Positions 18,031-27,876 of a stretch of DNA of 64,000 nucleotides are shown in pieces (the first letter of the stretch is position 1; each line of letters begins with the position of its first letter). Location of the stretch: positions 18,909 through 82,908 of the forward strand of contig JAFQCU010000025.1 in NCBI GenBank assembly GCA_017416285.1. The letters are read 5' to 3'. The notes under the pieces were generated by a model, which saw nothing but the letters and a program-made list of their open reading frames with translations, was not told the origin of the DNA and searched no databases. This stretch comes from Clostridia bacterium. GTDB lineage: Bacteria; Bacillota; Clostridia; Oscillospirales; Acutalibacteraceae. Made by a program: the position numbers and the translations under genes.

Positions 18031-19102
18031 TATTTTACAAGCTTGCTTTTTTCTAAAGCGTGGCGAATAATTGTGCCCATAGTATCCGCCATTCTTACAT
18101 AACCGGCATCATTAGGATGAACGGCATCGGTTGTCATATCATACTGGTGAGGTGCCGTATGAAAGCTTAAACCGTCAACAAAGTAAACGTTCTTGTCCCC
18201 TAAAGCTCTGGCCTTAAGGTAAGACTGCATTATAATATCACGACGCTGTAAAATTTCTTCCTGTTCGTGAGGCAGTGTCCAATAATTAATGCGGGTTGCC
18301 ATAATGAACGGTACGTCAGGATTCTTTTCACGTATAATTTCATAAACTCTATAGTGTGTTTCCTCTAAATACTTGGGGTCGGGTGCATTGTGGTCATAAT
18401 CGCAAACAAAAACGCTCATTGGCAGGGTTGCCATCCACTCAACAAATGGCTTTTCACCCTTGCAAAGTGCCGCAAAACCAAAATTTCTAAAATCAAGATT
18501 CATTTCTCTTGAAATCATGGCGGGATATGTAAGTCCCGGGCGGGTTGCCGCACTACCGTGAACAATAGACGAGCCGTAAAAAATAACAGGGGCTAAATCA
18601 CGGTAAGGTCTGGGCGCACAAATTTTTGAGCCTGCACAACACCAATTTCCAAGCTTTCAACTATTGAATAAATCGGGAAATTTATGGTTAAAGAACGCAT
18701 TTCAGCGTTTTCAAGATGAAGTACCTGTTCATATTTTTCCTTAAAATCGTAAGACATCAAAAATTCTTTAACAAAACGGCTGCCAAATTCACCATCGATA
18801 TATAAATCAAATCCGCCCGAATTAAGCAAAGTTAAATGCGGCACACGGGTAACGTCTAAAAACTTTGCACGAATAGCAACATATTCCGAATCAGTTGAAA
18901 AACGAACTCGACCGCCGGTCGACTGCTTTGCAGATTTGCCTATGCCCTCACTCGATGCAAATGCAACCTCATCGGGCGCACGGCGAAAATGCGGCTCACG
19001 AAGCGGCTCGTAAAAGCCGTGAAGCATAAATGGCTCTTGCCTTACGTCATGCCACTCAACCTCGATACCGCCTACGGTAGAAATATTTTTATTAGCTTCC
19101 AT
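18030..19102 (-). pseudogene. SGNH/GDSL hydrolase, broken by a frameshift
   Basis: Two frames make one protein of about 360 residues. The 5' part (19102-18593) encodes a beta-sandwich N-terminal domain of about 165 residues ending ...VRPDLTVI and a TAG at 18593-18595. The 3' part continues in another frame from about 18605, giving APVIFYGSSIVHGS with the nucleophile Ser block, then a region with CDYDHNAPD and the catalytic DAVHPND near the end. The slip is around 18600-18612 and equals one net base. All catalytic blocks survive, so this could be a sequencing or assembly error or a very young pseudogene. Intact relatives act on acetyl groups of polysaccharides. Confidence 0.8.
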
Positions 19103-19131
19103 AATCAGACCTCCGTTTGGTCATAAAAATC

Positions 19132-19166
19132 AAAACCGCAAGGAAACCCCTTGCAGTTTAATTTTA
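19132..19166. repeat. Diverged copy of the ACCGCAAGG hairpin
   Basis: AAAACCGCAAGG, three-base loop, CCCTTGCAGTTT and a T-rich end. Unlike its relatives it lies between divergent genes, where there is nothing obvious to terminate. Confidence 0.5.
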
Positions 19167-19284
19167 CAACACATTTTTAAATGTTGCAATATGAAATTAT
19201 TTACCCTTTGGATAAATAATTTAAAACAAAATCAATATTGCACATTAAATATCAATGTGCTATTATACATTCAGAGGTGAAAAT

Positions 19285-19866
19285 ATGCAGGAAAACGACC
19301 AAGAATTATTGCAAAAAGCACACATATTAATCGATTTAAAAAAGCGATATATCGACGAAATCAAAAGATACGGCATAGCTACTGCATTGGCATTTATATT
19401 TTTGGGATTTTTTATTGCCATCGCAAGTGACAGAACAATCCAATTAGAAGTGGTTATAATTTCTTCCGTTTTTTTCGTTTTATTATGTGTTTTAATGTCA
19501 GCTTTGCTTATTTATAATATATACAAATATTACTCTGCCACAAAAAATTTTAATATCGAAATTGACCGCTTAACCAATAAAGAAAATATATACCGTGTAC
19601 GTAACCGTCACATAAATAATTATAAATACTTATATTTTTCGCACGGCAGACGTTTTCAAGTTATTCCCATTTTGAGTTTTACGCCTCATAAAGGTGTTTT
19701 TTACAGTTGGTCTAAACTTAACCAAATGAATGAAATTGAAATATTCAACTGTTCGGGAATTGATGATCAATTCTATTTAATAACCCATAATGATAAAATC
19801 GTTTATATATATAATACAAAGATTTTCAAATTAAGTGCCGAACTTGAAAATTTATTGAATAAATAG
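19285..19866 (+). CDS. Conserved-looking two-helix membrane protein, unknown function
   Basis: 193 residues from ATG 19285, with AGAGGTG upstream; the ten codons before it in the frame cover that site and are probably not translated. A charged N-terminal ~25 residues precedes two hydrophobic helices (about 28-50 and 56-80), and then a cytoplasmic C-terminal domain of about 110 residues. That domain contains a basic NRHINNYKYLYFSHGRRF stretch and ends in a hydrophobic/charged alternation. I do not recognise the family. It is a single gene flanked by hairpins, with the neighbours on the other strand. Confidence 0.65.
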   Translation: MQENDQELLQKAHILIDLKKRYIDEIKRYGIATALAFIFLGFFIAIASDRTIQLEVVIISSVFFVLLCVLMSALLIYNIYKYYSATKNFNIEIDRLTNKENIYRVRNRHINNYKYLYFSHGRRFQVIPILSFTPHKGVFYSWSKLNQMNEIEIFNCSGIDDQFYLITHNDKIVYIYNTKIFKLSAELENLLNK

Positions 19867-19867
19867 C

Positions 19868-19900
19868 AAAACCGCAAGGAAATTCCTTGCGGTTTTATTT
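19868..19900. terminator. Terminator of the ACCGCAAGG type
   Basis: A near-perfect palindrome (14-base arms around one base) with flanking A and T runs, so it works on both strands. It is identical over 29 bases to the terminator at 30249. Confidence 0.9.
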
Positions 19901-19905
19901 AATTC

Positions 19906-22863
19906 TTAAAGTGAACGGATGGAATCAACTGGCTTCTTTCTTGCGGCGTTGTAAACGGGTAAGAAGGTGGCAATAACTGCAGTAACAAGTGCAATCGCAA
20001 CCATAATGGCAAACGACAAAATACCGAACACAAACAGTGATGCGCCAATATATCTTGCGGTTTCACCGTTAATAAGACCACACACAAGCAGACTGACAAA
20101 TGTGGACAATGCAATGCAAATTGCAGTTATAACAAAAGATTCTGAGAAGAAAATTTTGAAAACGTCGGTGCCACGGGCACCAACTGCACGTAAAATACCG
20201 ATTTCACGCTTTTTGTTAGAAATTGAAACTGATATAAAGTTTGAAAGCAGAAGTGCTGCAAACAATGCGAAAACAAGACCAACATAAAGGAACACCTTTG
20301 ATATAGCGTCTACCAAATCGTCAACCATTTCTAAATTATAGATAAATGAGCTTGAAATTTTAAGGCGGGTGTCATTTTCACCGAATTGCTCGTTGCTGTA
20401 TATGTTCCAGTATTCGTTTACAACGGCTTCATCATAGCCAAAGGGTATAATTGCTGTGGTATAGAACGCCTTTTCGGGCTCAATATAGTTGGTTTCGGTT
20501 GTGCTGTAGTATTCAATAAAGCCTTTTTGTTCATCCCACAGCTTGTTGAAGGTTGAATCATTTAAAACAATGCTTGATTCGCCGCCGTGTTCAGAAGCGA
20601 TAAGCTTATATGCAACACCAACAATACTCAATTCATACTGTGTGCCAACTATAGATTGATTATTATCATCATATGCCTTAACGCCAAGCTTAAGCGGTAT
20701 CTTATCACGCTTAATTGCTTTGAAAAGCTCGTTAACCTTTGCTTTGAATTGTGCTTCGTTAAATGGTGTAAAGTTATTCTCTTTAATTTCCCAATTATAT
20801 ACACCACCACTGCGCACCTGATCGGCGATTTCGGTTACCTTGCGGTATTTTTCAGACAACTCATAATCTTCGTTCATATCAGCTGCTTCAATAAGCTTCC
20901 AATATGCTTCGCTAACCATTTGCCCGAAAAATTCGTTTGTGACAAATGCCTGATTATCACCTGGGGTTGTAAGATTATCGGGTGAATAGAATTTATAGCT
21001 TTTATCAATATCGCTTGGACGCATATAATTTGCGTTACCCCATTCGGGATAGTTATATTGACTGCCGATTTTTAATGCAGCAACTACACGGGTATAGTTT
21101 GTAATACTTTCTTTCCAATCAACATTTATAGCAGCCATTTTTTCAATGCGGTCTTCACTAGTGAAAATAATACCGTGAATACTGCTTTCAAAATAAGAGG
21201 AAAGCTTGTTTTGAAGATTATAGTCATCTTCAGTAGCGGTTTTTAAAGCTTCAAATTCAGCAGGAACGTCGCCGGTTTCCAAAATACCGGTTATTTTATA
21301 GGTTTCGCCCTGAACGCTGATTTTTTTGCCGATAAGCTGTGAGGGGTCGGTTACGTCAATCAGATTTGAATTGCTGTCAAGTGCCTGACACTCTATAAAC
21401 ATATCCGCAACATAAGAGGTAATCACAATTTCATTTGCATTTTGTGGGTATGCACCGGTTATGCTTTGACGCAAGGAATTGCCTTCGGGCAAATAGGCAT
21501 ATGCCACTATATTGTTTAACCAATATTTTGAATTGTTGACACGCAAATTAAAGCTTCCGCCCATATTAATGCCACCGAAAGCGTTATTGCCCAATTTTTT
21601 GCCGATTTCAGCAATTTCATCAGCGTTAAATTTGCCCGTATTCCAGCCATCGTATTCGCCGTTTTTTTCACCTTTTTCATACCAAATGGTTTTGGTAGAA
21701 TACTCTTTACGGAGTTGAACGTTAGATATGCTTATATCCGAAAGTGTTTCCTTAAAGGTGGATTCGCTATCGTAAAAGTTAAGGGTTGAAAGCAAACCCA
21801 ACAGTGTGAATGCAACGGTGCAAAGCAAAATTGTAAATAATAAACGTATTGGCTTCAAACGAAGACTTGAAACACCAATTTTAAAGGCGTGCCTTATAGG
21901 TAGGCGTGAACGTATAAAACGGCTTTCAGCCTTAGTGTATTCTTTTTGCGGTAAGGTTGATTCATCGGTATCTGCAAAAACTTCTTTTTGACCGTCGTCA
22001 TTAATGCGGTTAATTTTTTTGAAGTTTTTAACATCCTTTTCGTCCTGCGCAATTATTATGTCGGTTTTTGATTTCTTTAAAAATGCCTTGATTTTTTCAA
22101 ATTCATTATCGGTTAGGCTACTACCGTTTTTAATACAAAGCACGTCGCCGATTGTGTTAATATTTTCGCTTATGCTTTCTTCGCCTACCGTACCCTTTGT
22201 AACATCAGAAATCACCTTGCCGTCTTTAAGCTCAATAATACGGTCACCATAAAGCTCGGCAAATTCACGATCGTGTGAAACAATAATAACCAGCTTGTTT
22301 TTTGAAAGCTTTTTAAGAGTTTCCAAAACCTGCTTACCGGTATTAGAATCAAGCGCACCGGTAGGTTCGTCAGCCATAATAATCTCGGGCGATTTTATAA
22401 GTGCACGGGCAATGGCGATACGTTGCTTCTGACCGCCCGACAAAGTGTTTGGCTTGCGTTTTGCGAAGCCCTGCAAATCAACCTCCTCCAAAAGGGCCTT
22501 GATTGCCTTTTTGTCCTTGGATTTGCCCTGTAGCTCAAGTGCTAAAGCAATATTATCCTCAACCGAAAATTCATTAAGTATATTATATTCTTGAAAAATA
22601 AAGCCTATAAAGGTGTTACGATAGCTGTCAAAATCTGCTTGTGAAAAATCCTTACTGCTGCGACCTTTTACGATAATTTCACCACTGGTTGGCGCATCAA
22701 GACCACCGCAAACGTTCAAAAGTGTAGATTTACCGCTGCCACTTTTACCCAAAAGGAAAACCATACCCGTTTCGGGAAATTGCAAAGTTACGCCATCAAG
22801 GGCGTGAACGTCAGCACCTTTTTTAGTTTTATAAATTTTGGTTAAATTTTCAACCTTTAACAT
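19906..22863 (-). CDS. Fused ABC transporter: ATPase plus FtsX-type permease (MacB/BceAB-like)
   Basis: 985 residues. Residues 1-225 are a MacB/LolD-class ATPase with Walker A GKSGSGKST near 40, signature LSGGQKQRIAIARAL and Walker B IIMADEPTGALD. A linker of ~100 residues leads to a membrane helix near 345. A large extracytoplasmic domain of about 450 residues follows. Three closing helices (about 860-970) form the FtsX domain, with the KREIGILRAVGARGTDVFKIF motif. Such proteins export peptides or antibiotics, or act in envelope stress, by a mechanotransmission mechanism. A partner subunit is not visible here. It is transcribed alone. Confidence 0.9.
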   Translation of the reverse strand: MLKVENLTKIYKTKKGADVHALDGVTLQFPETGMVFLLGKSGSGKSTLLNVCGGLDAPTSGEIIVKGRSSKDFSQADFDSYRNTFIGFIFQEYNILNEFSVEDNIALALELQGKSKDKKAIKALLEEVDLQGFAKRKPNTLSGGQKQRIAIARALIKSPEIIMADEPTGALDSNTGKQVLETLKKLSKNKLVIIVSHDREFAELYGDRIIELKDGKVISDVTKGTVGEESISENINTIGDVLCIKNGSSLTDNEFEKIKAFLKKSKTDIIIAQDEKDVKNFKKINRINDDGQKEVFADTDESTLPQKEYTKAESRFIRSRLPIRHAFKIGVSSLRLKPIRLLFTILLCTVAFTLLGLLSTLNFYDSESTFKETLSDISISNVQLRKEYSTKTIWYEKGEKNGEYDGWNTGKFNADEIAEIGKKLGNNAFGGINMGGSFNLRVNNSKYWLNNIVAYAYLPEGNSLRQSITGAYPQNANEIVITSYVADMFIECQALDSNSNLIDVTDPSQLIGKKISVQGETYKITGILETGDVPAEFEALKTATEDDYNLQNKLSSYFESSIHGIIFTSEDRIEKMAAINVDWKESITNYTRVVAALKIGSQYNYPEWGNANYMRPSDIDKSYKFYSPDNLTTPGDNQAFVTNEFFGQMVSEAYWKLIEAADMNEDYELSEKYRKVTEIADQVRSGGVYNWEIKENNFTPFNEAQFKAKVNELFKAIKRDKIPLKLGVKAYDDNNQSIVGTQYELSIVGVAYKLIASEHGGESSIVLNDSTFNKLWDEQKGFIEYYSTTETNYIEPEKAFYTTAIIPFGYDEAVVNEYWNIYSNEQFGENDTRLKISSSFIYNLEMVDDLVDAISKVFLYVGLVFALFAALLLSNFISVSISNKKREIGILRAVGARGTDVFKIFFSESFVITAICIALSTFVSLLVCGLINGETARYIGASLFVFGILSFAIMVAIALVTAVIATFLPVYNAARKKPVDSIRSL

Positions 22864-22952
22864 AATTTCAACCCCTTAGTTGATTATATTATAATAAGTA
22901 TATCATATTTTTAAAAACGCCGCAATATATATGACATATTTGTAATAAAACA

Positions 22953-22981
22953 AAAACACGGCAGTATTTCTGCCGCGTTTT
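22953..22981 (-). terminator. Terminator after the sortase operon
   Basis: AAACACGGCAG, five-base loop, CTGCCGCGTTT with one mismatch, directly after the sortase stop codon. Confidence 0.8.
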
Positions 22982-22984
22982 AAT

Positions 22985-23728
22985 CTATTCTTCAGTTTGA
23001 ACTTGCTTTTCTGCGATTATAAGTAGTCGGGCTTTTTTATTTGAGCCATAACATGTTGAAAGGGTTAAATACTCCTTACCATCCTGTTCGCCAGCAAGAT
23101 TGTGAGTGAACCAGCTGTCATAAATATCGGTTTTCCTAACCTCAACAATTTTATAATAATTAAGACCGCTTTCAGTCTCGAATTCAATAACAGGGTGATT
23201 CTTTAAATAATTTTTGTCAAGATATTTTCGAAGCCCGCCAAACATGGTCAGGTTTTTCATATTGTGACCGTAAATTATTGTGTTCGTACTATCTAAACCG
23301 CAACGAACGTCAATAAAAGGCACGCCCGAGCCACTGTAATTGCCGTAAAAATTCCTTTTAAGGTATTTTTCGGGGTTTGTCGGTGAATACATAACCGGAT
23401 AATTAACCTTTGTGCCTTTAATATAAATCCAACCGACACATTCGTTATTCATTTCTTTTAATAAAGGAATATTGCGTGTTATGGGTGCAGGCTTTGGCTT
23501 TGATACCGTTGTGGTTTCGCTTTGGGTTGGCTCGGATGAATCTGTATTGCTGTCATCGTTCGAGTCGGATTCCTCACTTTCAACCACAACTAGCTCTGCC
23601 AAATCCTCAAAGTCCGACTTTGCTTTTTCACGGTCGGTAAGGGTGAAAATAAGCATAACAGCCGAAATTACAAATAAAGCTGAAAAAACGGCAATAAGGG
23701 TATAACGGATTTTTTTATTGTTAAGCAT
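22985..23728 (-). CDS. srtB: Class B sortase
   Basis: 247 residues. A membrane helix at about 8-30 is followed by an acidic Ser/Glu/Thr linker (40-80), then the sortase barrel. The catalytic residues are His155 in IIYGHNM, Cys226 in TLSTC and Arg234 in KARLLIIAE. The helix between the early strands and the GVPFIDVRC segment are class B traits. It should be anchored in the membrane with its active site outside and link surface proteins to the wall or pili. No LPXTG/NPQTN substrate gene is adjacent. It is last in the tight nifS-thiI-cinA operon, 32 bases after its predecessor. Confidence 0.92.
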   Translation of the reverse strand: MLNNKKIRYTLIAVFSALFVISAVMLIFTLTDREKAKSDFEDLAELVVVESEESDSNDDSNTDSSEPTQSETTTVSKPKPAPITRNIPLLKEMNNECVGWIYIKGTKVNYPVMYSPTNPEKYLKRNFYGNYSGSGVPFIDVRCGLDSTNTIIYGHNMKNLTMFGGLRKYLDKNYLKNHPVIEFETESGLNYYKIVEVRKTDIYDSWFTHNLAGEQDGKEYLTLSTCYGSNKKARLLIIAEKQVQTEE

Positions 23729-23760
23729 ATTATCACCGCCTTTTTAAGAATTAAAAACCT

Positions 23761-24972
23761 TTATCCAATAAGGGTTTGCCAAACACTTCTGATATATTCA
23801 GAAGGTGCCATGCCCTCACTTGTAGAAGCCGAGAAAATACAGAAGCATAACACGATAATTGACAAGAGTAATAATACAGTAAAGATTATGGTCGCAATTT
23901 GAAGACCGGATTTTCGGTTTTCAAAAACAGTTTCACGCTCGCCTATAATTTCGCCCTCATCATCAAGATATCTGAATTCATCGGCCATTTCCAAATGTTC
24001 AACAGGGGATTCAATTTCAGTTTCGTTGTTAATGTACAAGTTATCGAAGTTTTTTTGATATTCTTCGGGCAAATCACCGTGTATATATTCTACTTTGTCT
24101 AAAACAATATTTGCTTCTTCTATTTTTTCATCAATACTACGTGCAGGCTCATCAAGCTCGAGCGACTGCTCAAACAAATCGTCAATAGTAATGTCATTCT
24201 GCGATTCATAATCTTCAGGTGAGTCTTCAACGGTTTCAACAAATATGTCCTCAAGTTTTATATCATCATAATTCCCGTCAACACCATCATCTTCTAAAAG
24301 TAATGGACATTCCTCTTGAAAGTCTTCATCTTTTGCAGACTCTTGACCGATTTCTCCAATTTTATTTTCTTCTAAAATAATCTCCTGTTCGATGAGTTCA
24401 TCCTCGTTGAGAACTTCGCTAACAGGCTCTTCCTCAACAAAATCCACCTTTTCTTCTAAAGCGTCAACGGTTTGTTCAGGTGCGGTGGTAGGTTTAGCGT
24501 TGCCCTGCATTTCAGAAGCATAAAGCTCGGCAATATAGGGATGAATAAGGTTTGACATAATGCTTTTACGGAGAGTTTTATTATCGGTAAGCAAAATCAT
24601 TGTCTGCGGACCGCTTTCGATTATACAACCGCCAAAAGAACCATCTTCAGAGACTAGTGGTAGTCCGCCCTTTATTATCTGAATTTCATCATCACTTGCA
24701 ATGTTGTAAGCAGAATTATTAACTGCTTCGGTTGTGGTGCCAAGTGCCTGTGCCACAATATCAATGGTGTTATCCTCACCAAAAAGAGGACCGGCAATCA
24801 AAATGACACGGCTACGTGAAACAGCCCTTGCAAGAGAATGCACAAAGGTTTTTTTGTTTGAAGGCTTATCGGTTAAAAGACGCATTCTACAGCATCCGCA
24901 AAGATTAAACTCAAGCTCAAAATCCGAACCCGATTTGTAGTAAATAATGTCAGATCGCAAGTTATAAAGCAT
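23761..24972 (-). CDS. Membrane-anchored protein with degenerate CinA N-domain (MoCF-like) fold
   Basis: 403 residues. The first ~155 resemble the molybdopterin-binding-like domain of CinA: SRVILIAGPLFGEDNTIDIVAQALG stands where CinA has a GGLGPTxDD block (split here as SRVILIAGPL and FGEDNTIDIVAQALG), and GGCIIESGPQTMILLTDN followed by IHPYI stands where CinA has its GPP loop and exported C-terminal helix. The GGLGPT and GPP residues are lost, so activity is doubtful. A very acidic linker (about 170-345, rich in Glu and Asp) leads to a single helix at about 354-380 and a short outside tail. Its ATG overlaps the cinA stop (TAATG). The domain call is pattern inference. Confidence 0.55.
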   Translation of the reverse strand: MLYNLRSDIIYYKSGSDFELEFNLCGCCRMRLLTDKPSNKKTFVHSLARAVSRSRVILIAGPLFGEDNTIDIVAQALGTTTEAVNNSAYNIASDDEIQIIKGGLPLVSEDGSFGGCIIESGPQTMILLTDNKTLRKSIMSNLIHPYIAELYASEMQGNAKPTTAPEQTVDALEEKVDFVEEEPVSEVLNEDELIEQEIILEENKIGEIGQESAKDEDFQEECPLLLEDDGVDGNYDDIKLEDIFVETVEDSPEDYESQNDITIDDLFEQSLELDEPARSIDEKIEEANIVLDKVEYIHGDLPEEYQKNFDNLYINNETEIESPVEHLEMADEFRYLDDEGEIIGERETVFENRKSGLQIATIIFTVLLLLSIIVLCFCIFSASTSEGMAPSEYIRSVWQTLIG

Positions 24973-25475
24973 TATATTTCCTCCGAATTTAAGTAATTTA
25001 TAAGTAAATTGAAAATTTCCTTTGCGGCAGTGCTTCGTATAAAGTCACGGCCGTTGTTTTCAATATTAAGTTGTTTTACGGTTGTGAGCTTTTTATCGCT
25101 TAATGCAATATAAACAAGCCCAACCGGTTTGTTTTCTGTAGGCTGTGGGCCTGCAACCCCTGTCACCGCAAGACCAATATCAGCGTTTGCCAGAATTCGT
25201 ACGTTTTCTGCCATTTCTTTTGCGGTGAATTCACTTACCGTGCCGTATTTATCCAAGGTTTGTTCTTTTACCCTTAAAATTTCGTTTTTGGATTTTGGCG
25301 AGTATGAGCACACACCAAGCCCAAAAACCGAGGATGCACCCGAAACCGAGGTTATAAGTGCGGATAAAAGACCGCCCGTACAGCTTTCTGCAGTAGCAAT
25401 AGACATATTGTTTTGCTTTAAAACTGCTACTGCGTTTTCGGCAAGACTGTTAAGAGTTTGTGTCAAAGCTTTCAT
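24972..25475 (-). CDS. pncC: CinA C-terminal domain protein (NMN amidohydrolase, PncC-type)
   Basis: 167 residues, the C-terminal half of classical CinA. Marks are ATAESCTGGLLSALITSVSG, the SYSPKSKNEILRV block, TAKEMAENVR and AVTGVAGP. Family members deamidate nicotinamide mononucleotide to nicotinic acid mononucleotide in pyridine nucleotide recycling. Full CinA has an N-terminal MoCF-like domain; here that seems to be a separate gene immediately downstream, in reverse order to the fused protein. The start lies three bases after thiI with AAGGA touching the ATG, an unusually short spacing that suggests coupling to thiI translation. Confidence 0.85.
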   Translation of the reverse strand: MKALTQTLNSLAENAVAVLKQNNMSIATAESCTGGLLSALITSVSGASSVFGLGVCSYSPKSKNEILRVKEQTLDKYGTVSEFTAKEMAENVRILANADIGLAVTGVAGPQPTENKPVGLVYIALSDKKLTTVKQLNIENNGRDFIRSTAAKEIFNLLINYLNSEEI

Positions 25476-25478
25476 TCC

Positions 25479-26648
25479 TTAATCAATGTAAGTGTAAATA
25501 GTTTCGCTGATTGCTTTTTCTATTAAAGCGTCAATTTGAAGATTGGCTTCAGCCTCTTCACAGGACTGCAAAGTCGGTCTGGTTTTGGGGTGCTTCGGTG
25601 TAAACACTGTACAGCAATCCTCATAAGGAAGAATTGAAGTTTCAAAGGTGTCGATTTTGCGTGAAATTTCAATAATTTCCTCTTTATCCATACCGATAAG
25701 CGGACGAAGCACAGGCATTTCGCAAACATAGTCGGTTGTAACAAGTGCGGGCAAGGTTTGGCTTGCTACCTGACCAAGACTTTCACCTGTTATAAGGGCA
25801 AGCGAGCCTTTTTCAGCCGCAATTTTTTGTGAAATGCGCATCATCATACGTCGCATAATAAGTGTAAAGTAATCTTCGGGACAATTTTCTGCAATTTGGT
25901 CCTGTATTTCCGTAAAAGGCACAATGGCAAGATTAATTGTACCGCTGTAGCGTGCCACCTTTGATAAAAGGGTTTTTACCTTTTGTTCGGCTCTGGCACT
26001 TGTATAAGGCGGGCTTGCAAAGTGGATAGCGTTAAGGCGAAGCCCACGTTTTGCCATACACCAAGCGGCAACGGGACTGTCAATACCGCCCGAAATTAAA
26101 ATAGAAGCATTGCCTGCCGTGCCAACGGGCAGACCGCCTGCACCCCCTAGTTGTTCGCCACGCACATAAGCGTTATAGTCACGAATTTCAACGTTTACAA
26201 CTAAATCGGGATTATGAACGTCAACAGAAAGATGCGGAAAATGTGACAGCAATACGCCGCCGATTTCACGACAAATTTCGGGTGAAGTAAGCGGAAAACG
26301 TTTATCGGAACGCTTTGCTTCAACCTTAAAGGTTTTAACCTTTTTAAGGTCTTCACGCAAATAGTCGGGTGATTTGGCAATAATATCAGCCATATCCTTT
26401 TCGCAAACACAAGCACGGCTGAAAGCCGCAATACCGAATACACGCTTAATTCGTTCAAGCGCTTCTTGAAAATCAAAGCCTTCATCCTTTGGCTCAATAA
26501 ATATAGTGGACTGTGCTTTTTTAATGCTGCACTCGCCTAAATCACGAATACTTTTGCGAATATTTTTAATTAAAATATCTTCAAAATTGCAACGGTTTAA
26601 GCCCTTAAGGGTTAATTCACCGTTTTTAATTAATATAATTTCCTTCAT
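25479..26648 (-). CDS. thiI: tRNA 4-thiouridine synthase ThiI
   Basis: 389 residues from ATG 26648, which overlaps the desulfurase stop (ATGA). The order is an N-terminal ferredoxin-like domain, THUMP (about 60-165) and a PP-loop ATPase with ILISGGIDSPVAAW near 180. The C-terminus lacks the rhodanese domain found in Escherichia coli, as in Bacillus ThiI. It adenylates U8 of tRNA and transfers sulfur to make s4U, and may also serve thiamine synthesis. The desulfurase encoded just upstream is the probable sulfur donor. Confidence 0.95.
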   Translation of the reverse strand: MKEIILIKNGELTLKGLNRCNFEDILIKNIRKSIRDLGECSIKKAQSTIFIEPKDEGFDFQEALERIKRVFGIAAFSRACVCEKDMADIIAKSPDYLREDLKKVKTFKVEAKRSDKRFPLTSPEICREIGGVLLSHFPHLSVDVHNPDLVVNVEIRDYNAYVRGEQLGGAGGLPVGTAGNASILISGGIDSPVAAWCMAKRGLRLNAIHFASPPYTSARAEQKVKTLLSKVARYSGTINLAIVPFTEIQDQIAENCPEDYFTLIMRRMMMRISQKIAAEKGSLALITGESLGQVASQTLPALVTTDYVCEMPVLRPLIGMDKEEIIEISRKIDTFETSILPYEDCCTVFTPKHPKTRPTLQSCEEAEANLQIDALIEKAISETIYTYID

Positions 26649-27775
26649 TTTAAAACCTTTCTGATTTGCTTTTTCGCAACGGTTAAAGCTTCGCAAAGCT
26701 TATCAACGTCATCGGTGGTTGTAGAGTAATCAAAGCTTATACGAAGCATAGAATCCTGAAGCTTTTCATTTGCACCGATTTCCTTTAAAACATAGCTTGT
26801 ACTGCCCTTTGCACAGGCGCTTCCGCTTGAAACAAAAATCCCCTTGATTTCTAAAAAATGAAGCATGGTTTCACTGCGGTAGCCTGGAATTGATATATTT
26901 AAAATATACGGTAAGCCATTATCAAACGAATTAATAATAACGTCACCGTCGCTTAGCAGCTTTTCTTTTGCATAGTCATAAAGCTCACGCATTTTTGAAA
27001 GACTTGTGGTCGGGTTGGGCAATTCCTCAACAGCACCGCAAAGTGAAGCAATAAGCGGCACACATTCCGTACCCGAGCGCATACCCTTTTCCTGACCGCC
27101 GCCAACAATAAAAGGGGCAATGTTGCATTTTTGATTTTTGTATAAAAACCCGATACCCTTCGGGGCGTGAATTTTATGACCGCTTGCACTTAGCATATCA
27201 ACGCCAAGTCGTGAGGGGTTTATCGGCATTTTACCAAAGCCCTGTACCGCATCGGTATGAAAGTATGCAAAGGGTGAAAGCTGTCTTGTAAGCTTTACTG
27301 CCCCCTCAATCGGTTGTATTGTGCCGATTTCATTATTGACAAGCATAATGCTTACCAGCAGGGTTTTTTCGTTTAAGGCATTACTTAAATCGTCGAGTGA
27401 AATAACACCGTTAGAATTCGGCTTTAAATAAATAATCTCAAACCCTAAAGCTTCCATACGCTTTGCGGCTTCTAAAACCGACGGATGCTCTATCGAGGTG
27501 GTAATAATTCGATTGCCACGGTTTTTTCGGTAAAGAGCGGACATAAATGCCATATTATTGGCTTCGCTTCCGCAAGAGGTGAAAATAATTTCACTTTCCT
27601 TACAATTAAGCGATTTTGCCACCGTTTTACGTGAAGTATTGACAATATCCTCGGCGTTCATGCCTAAAATGTGCAAAGAAGACGGGTTGCCCCAATTTTC
27701 TGTCAAAGCGTTGTTTAAATACTCGATTGCTTTATCACAAGGCTTTGTTGTTGCCGAATTATCAAGATATATCAT
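26645..27775 (-). CDS. Cysteine desulfurase (NifS/IscS-like), partner of ThiI
   Basis: 376 residues from ATG 27775 (GGTGAAG upstream). It starts MIYLDNSATTKP, has the PLP lysine in SASGHKIHAPKG near residue 200, HTDAVQGFGK, and the sulfur-carrying cysteine in SSGSACAKGS near 325. It releases sulfur from cysteine as an enzyme persulfide. Linked desulfurase-thiI pairs (NifZ-ThiI type in Bacillus) specialise in tRNA thiolation; the four-base overlap supports that here. It is first in the operon that runs down to srtB. Confidence 0.93.
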   Translation of the reverse strand: MIYLDNSATTKPCDKAIEYLNNALTENWGNPSSLHILGMNAEDIVNTSRKTVAKSLNCKESEIIFTSCGSEANNMAFMSALYRKNRGNRIITTSIEHPSVLEAAKRMEALGFEIIYLKPNSNGVISLDDLSNALNEKTLLVSIMLVNNEIGTIQPIEGAVKLTRQLSPFAYFHTDAVQGFGKMPINPSRLGVDMLSASGHKIHAPKGIGFLYKNQKCNIAPFIVGGGQEKGMRSGTECVPLIASLCGAVEELPNPTTSLSKMRELYDYAKEKLLSDGDVIINSFDNGLPYILNISIPGYRSETMLHFLEIKGIFVSSGSACAKGSTSYVLKEIGANEKLQDSMLRISFDYSTTTDDVDKLCEALTVAKKQIRKVLK

Positions 27776-27876
27776 TACTTCACCCCCAAAAACCAATACA
27801 TAATCAATTATAATATATAATAATTAAAAAGACAATAGAAAACATAAAATTTTCAAATTATTCATAAAATGTTGCG

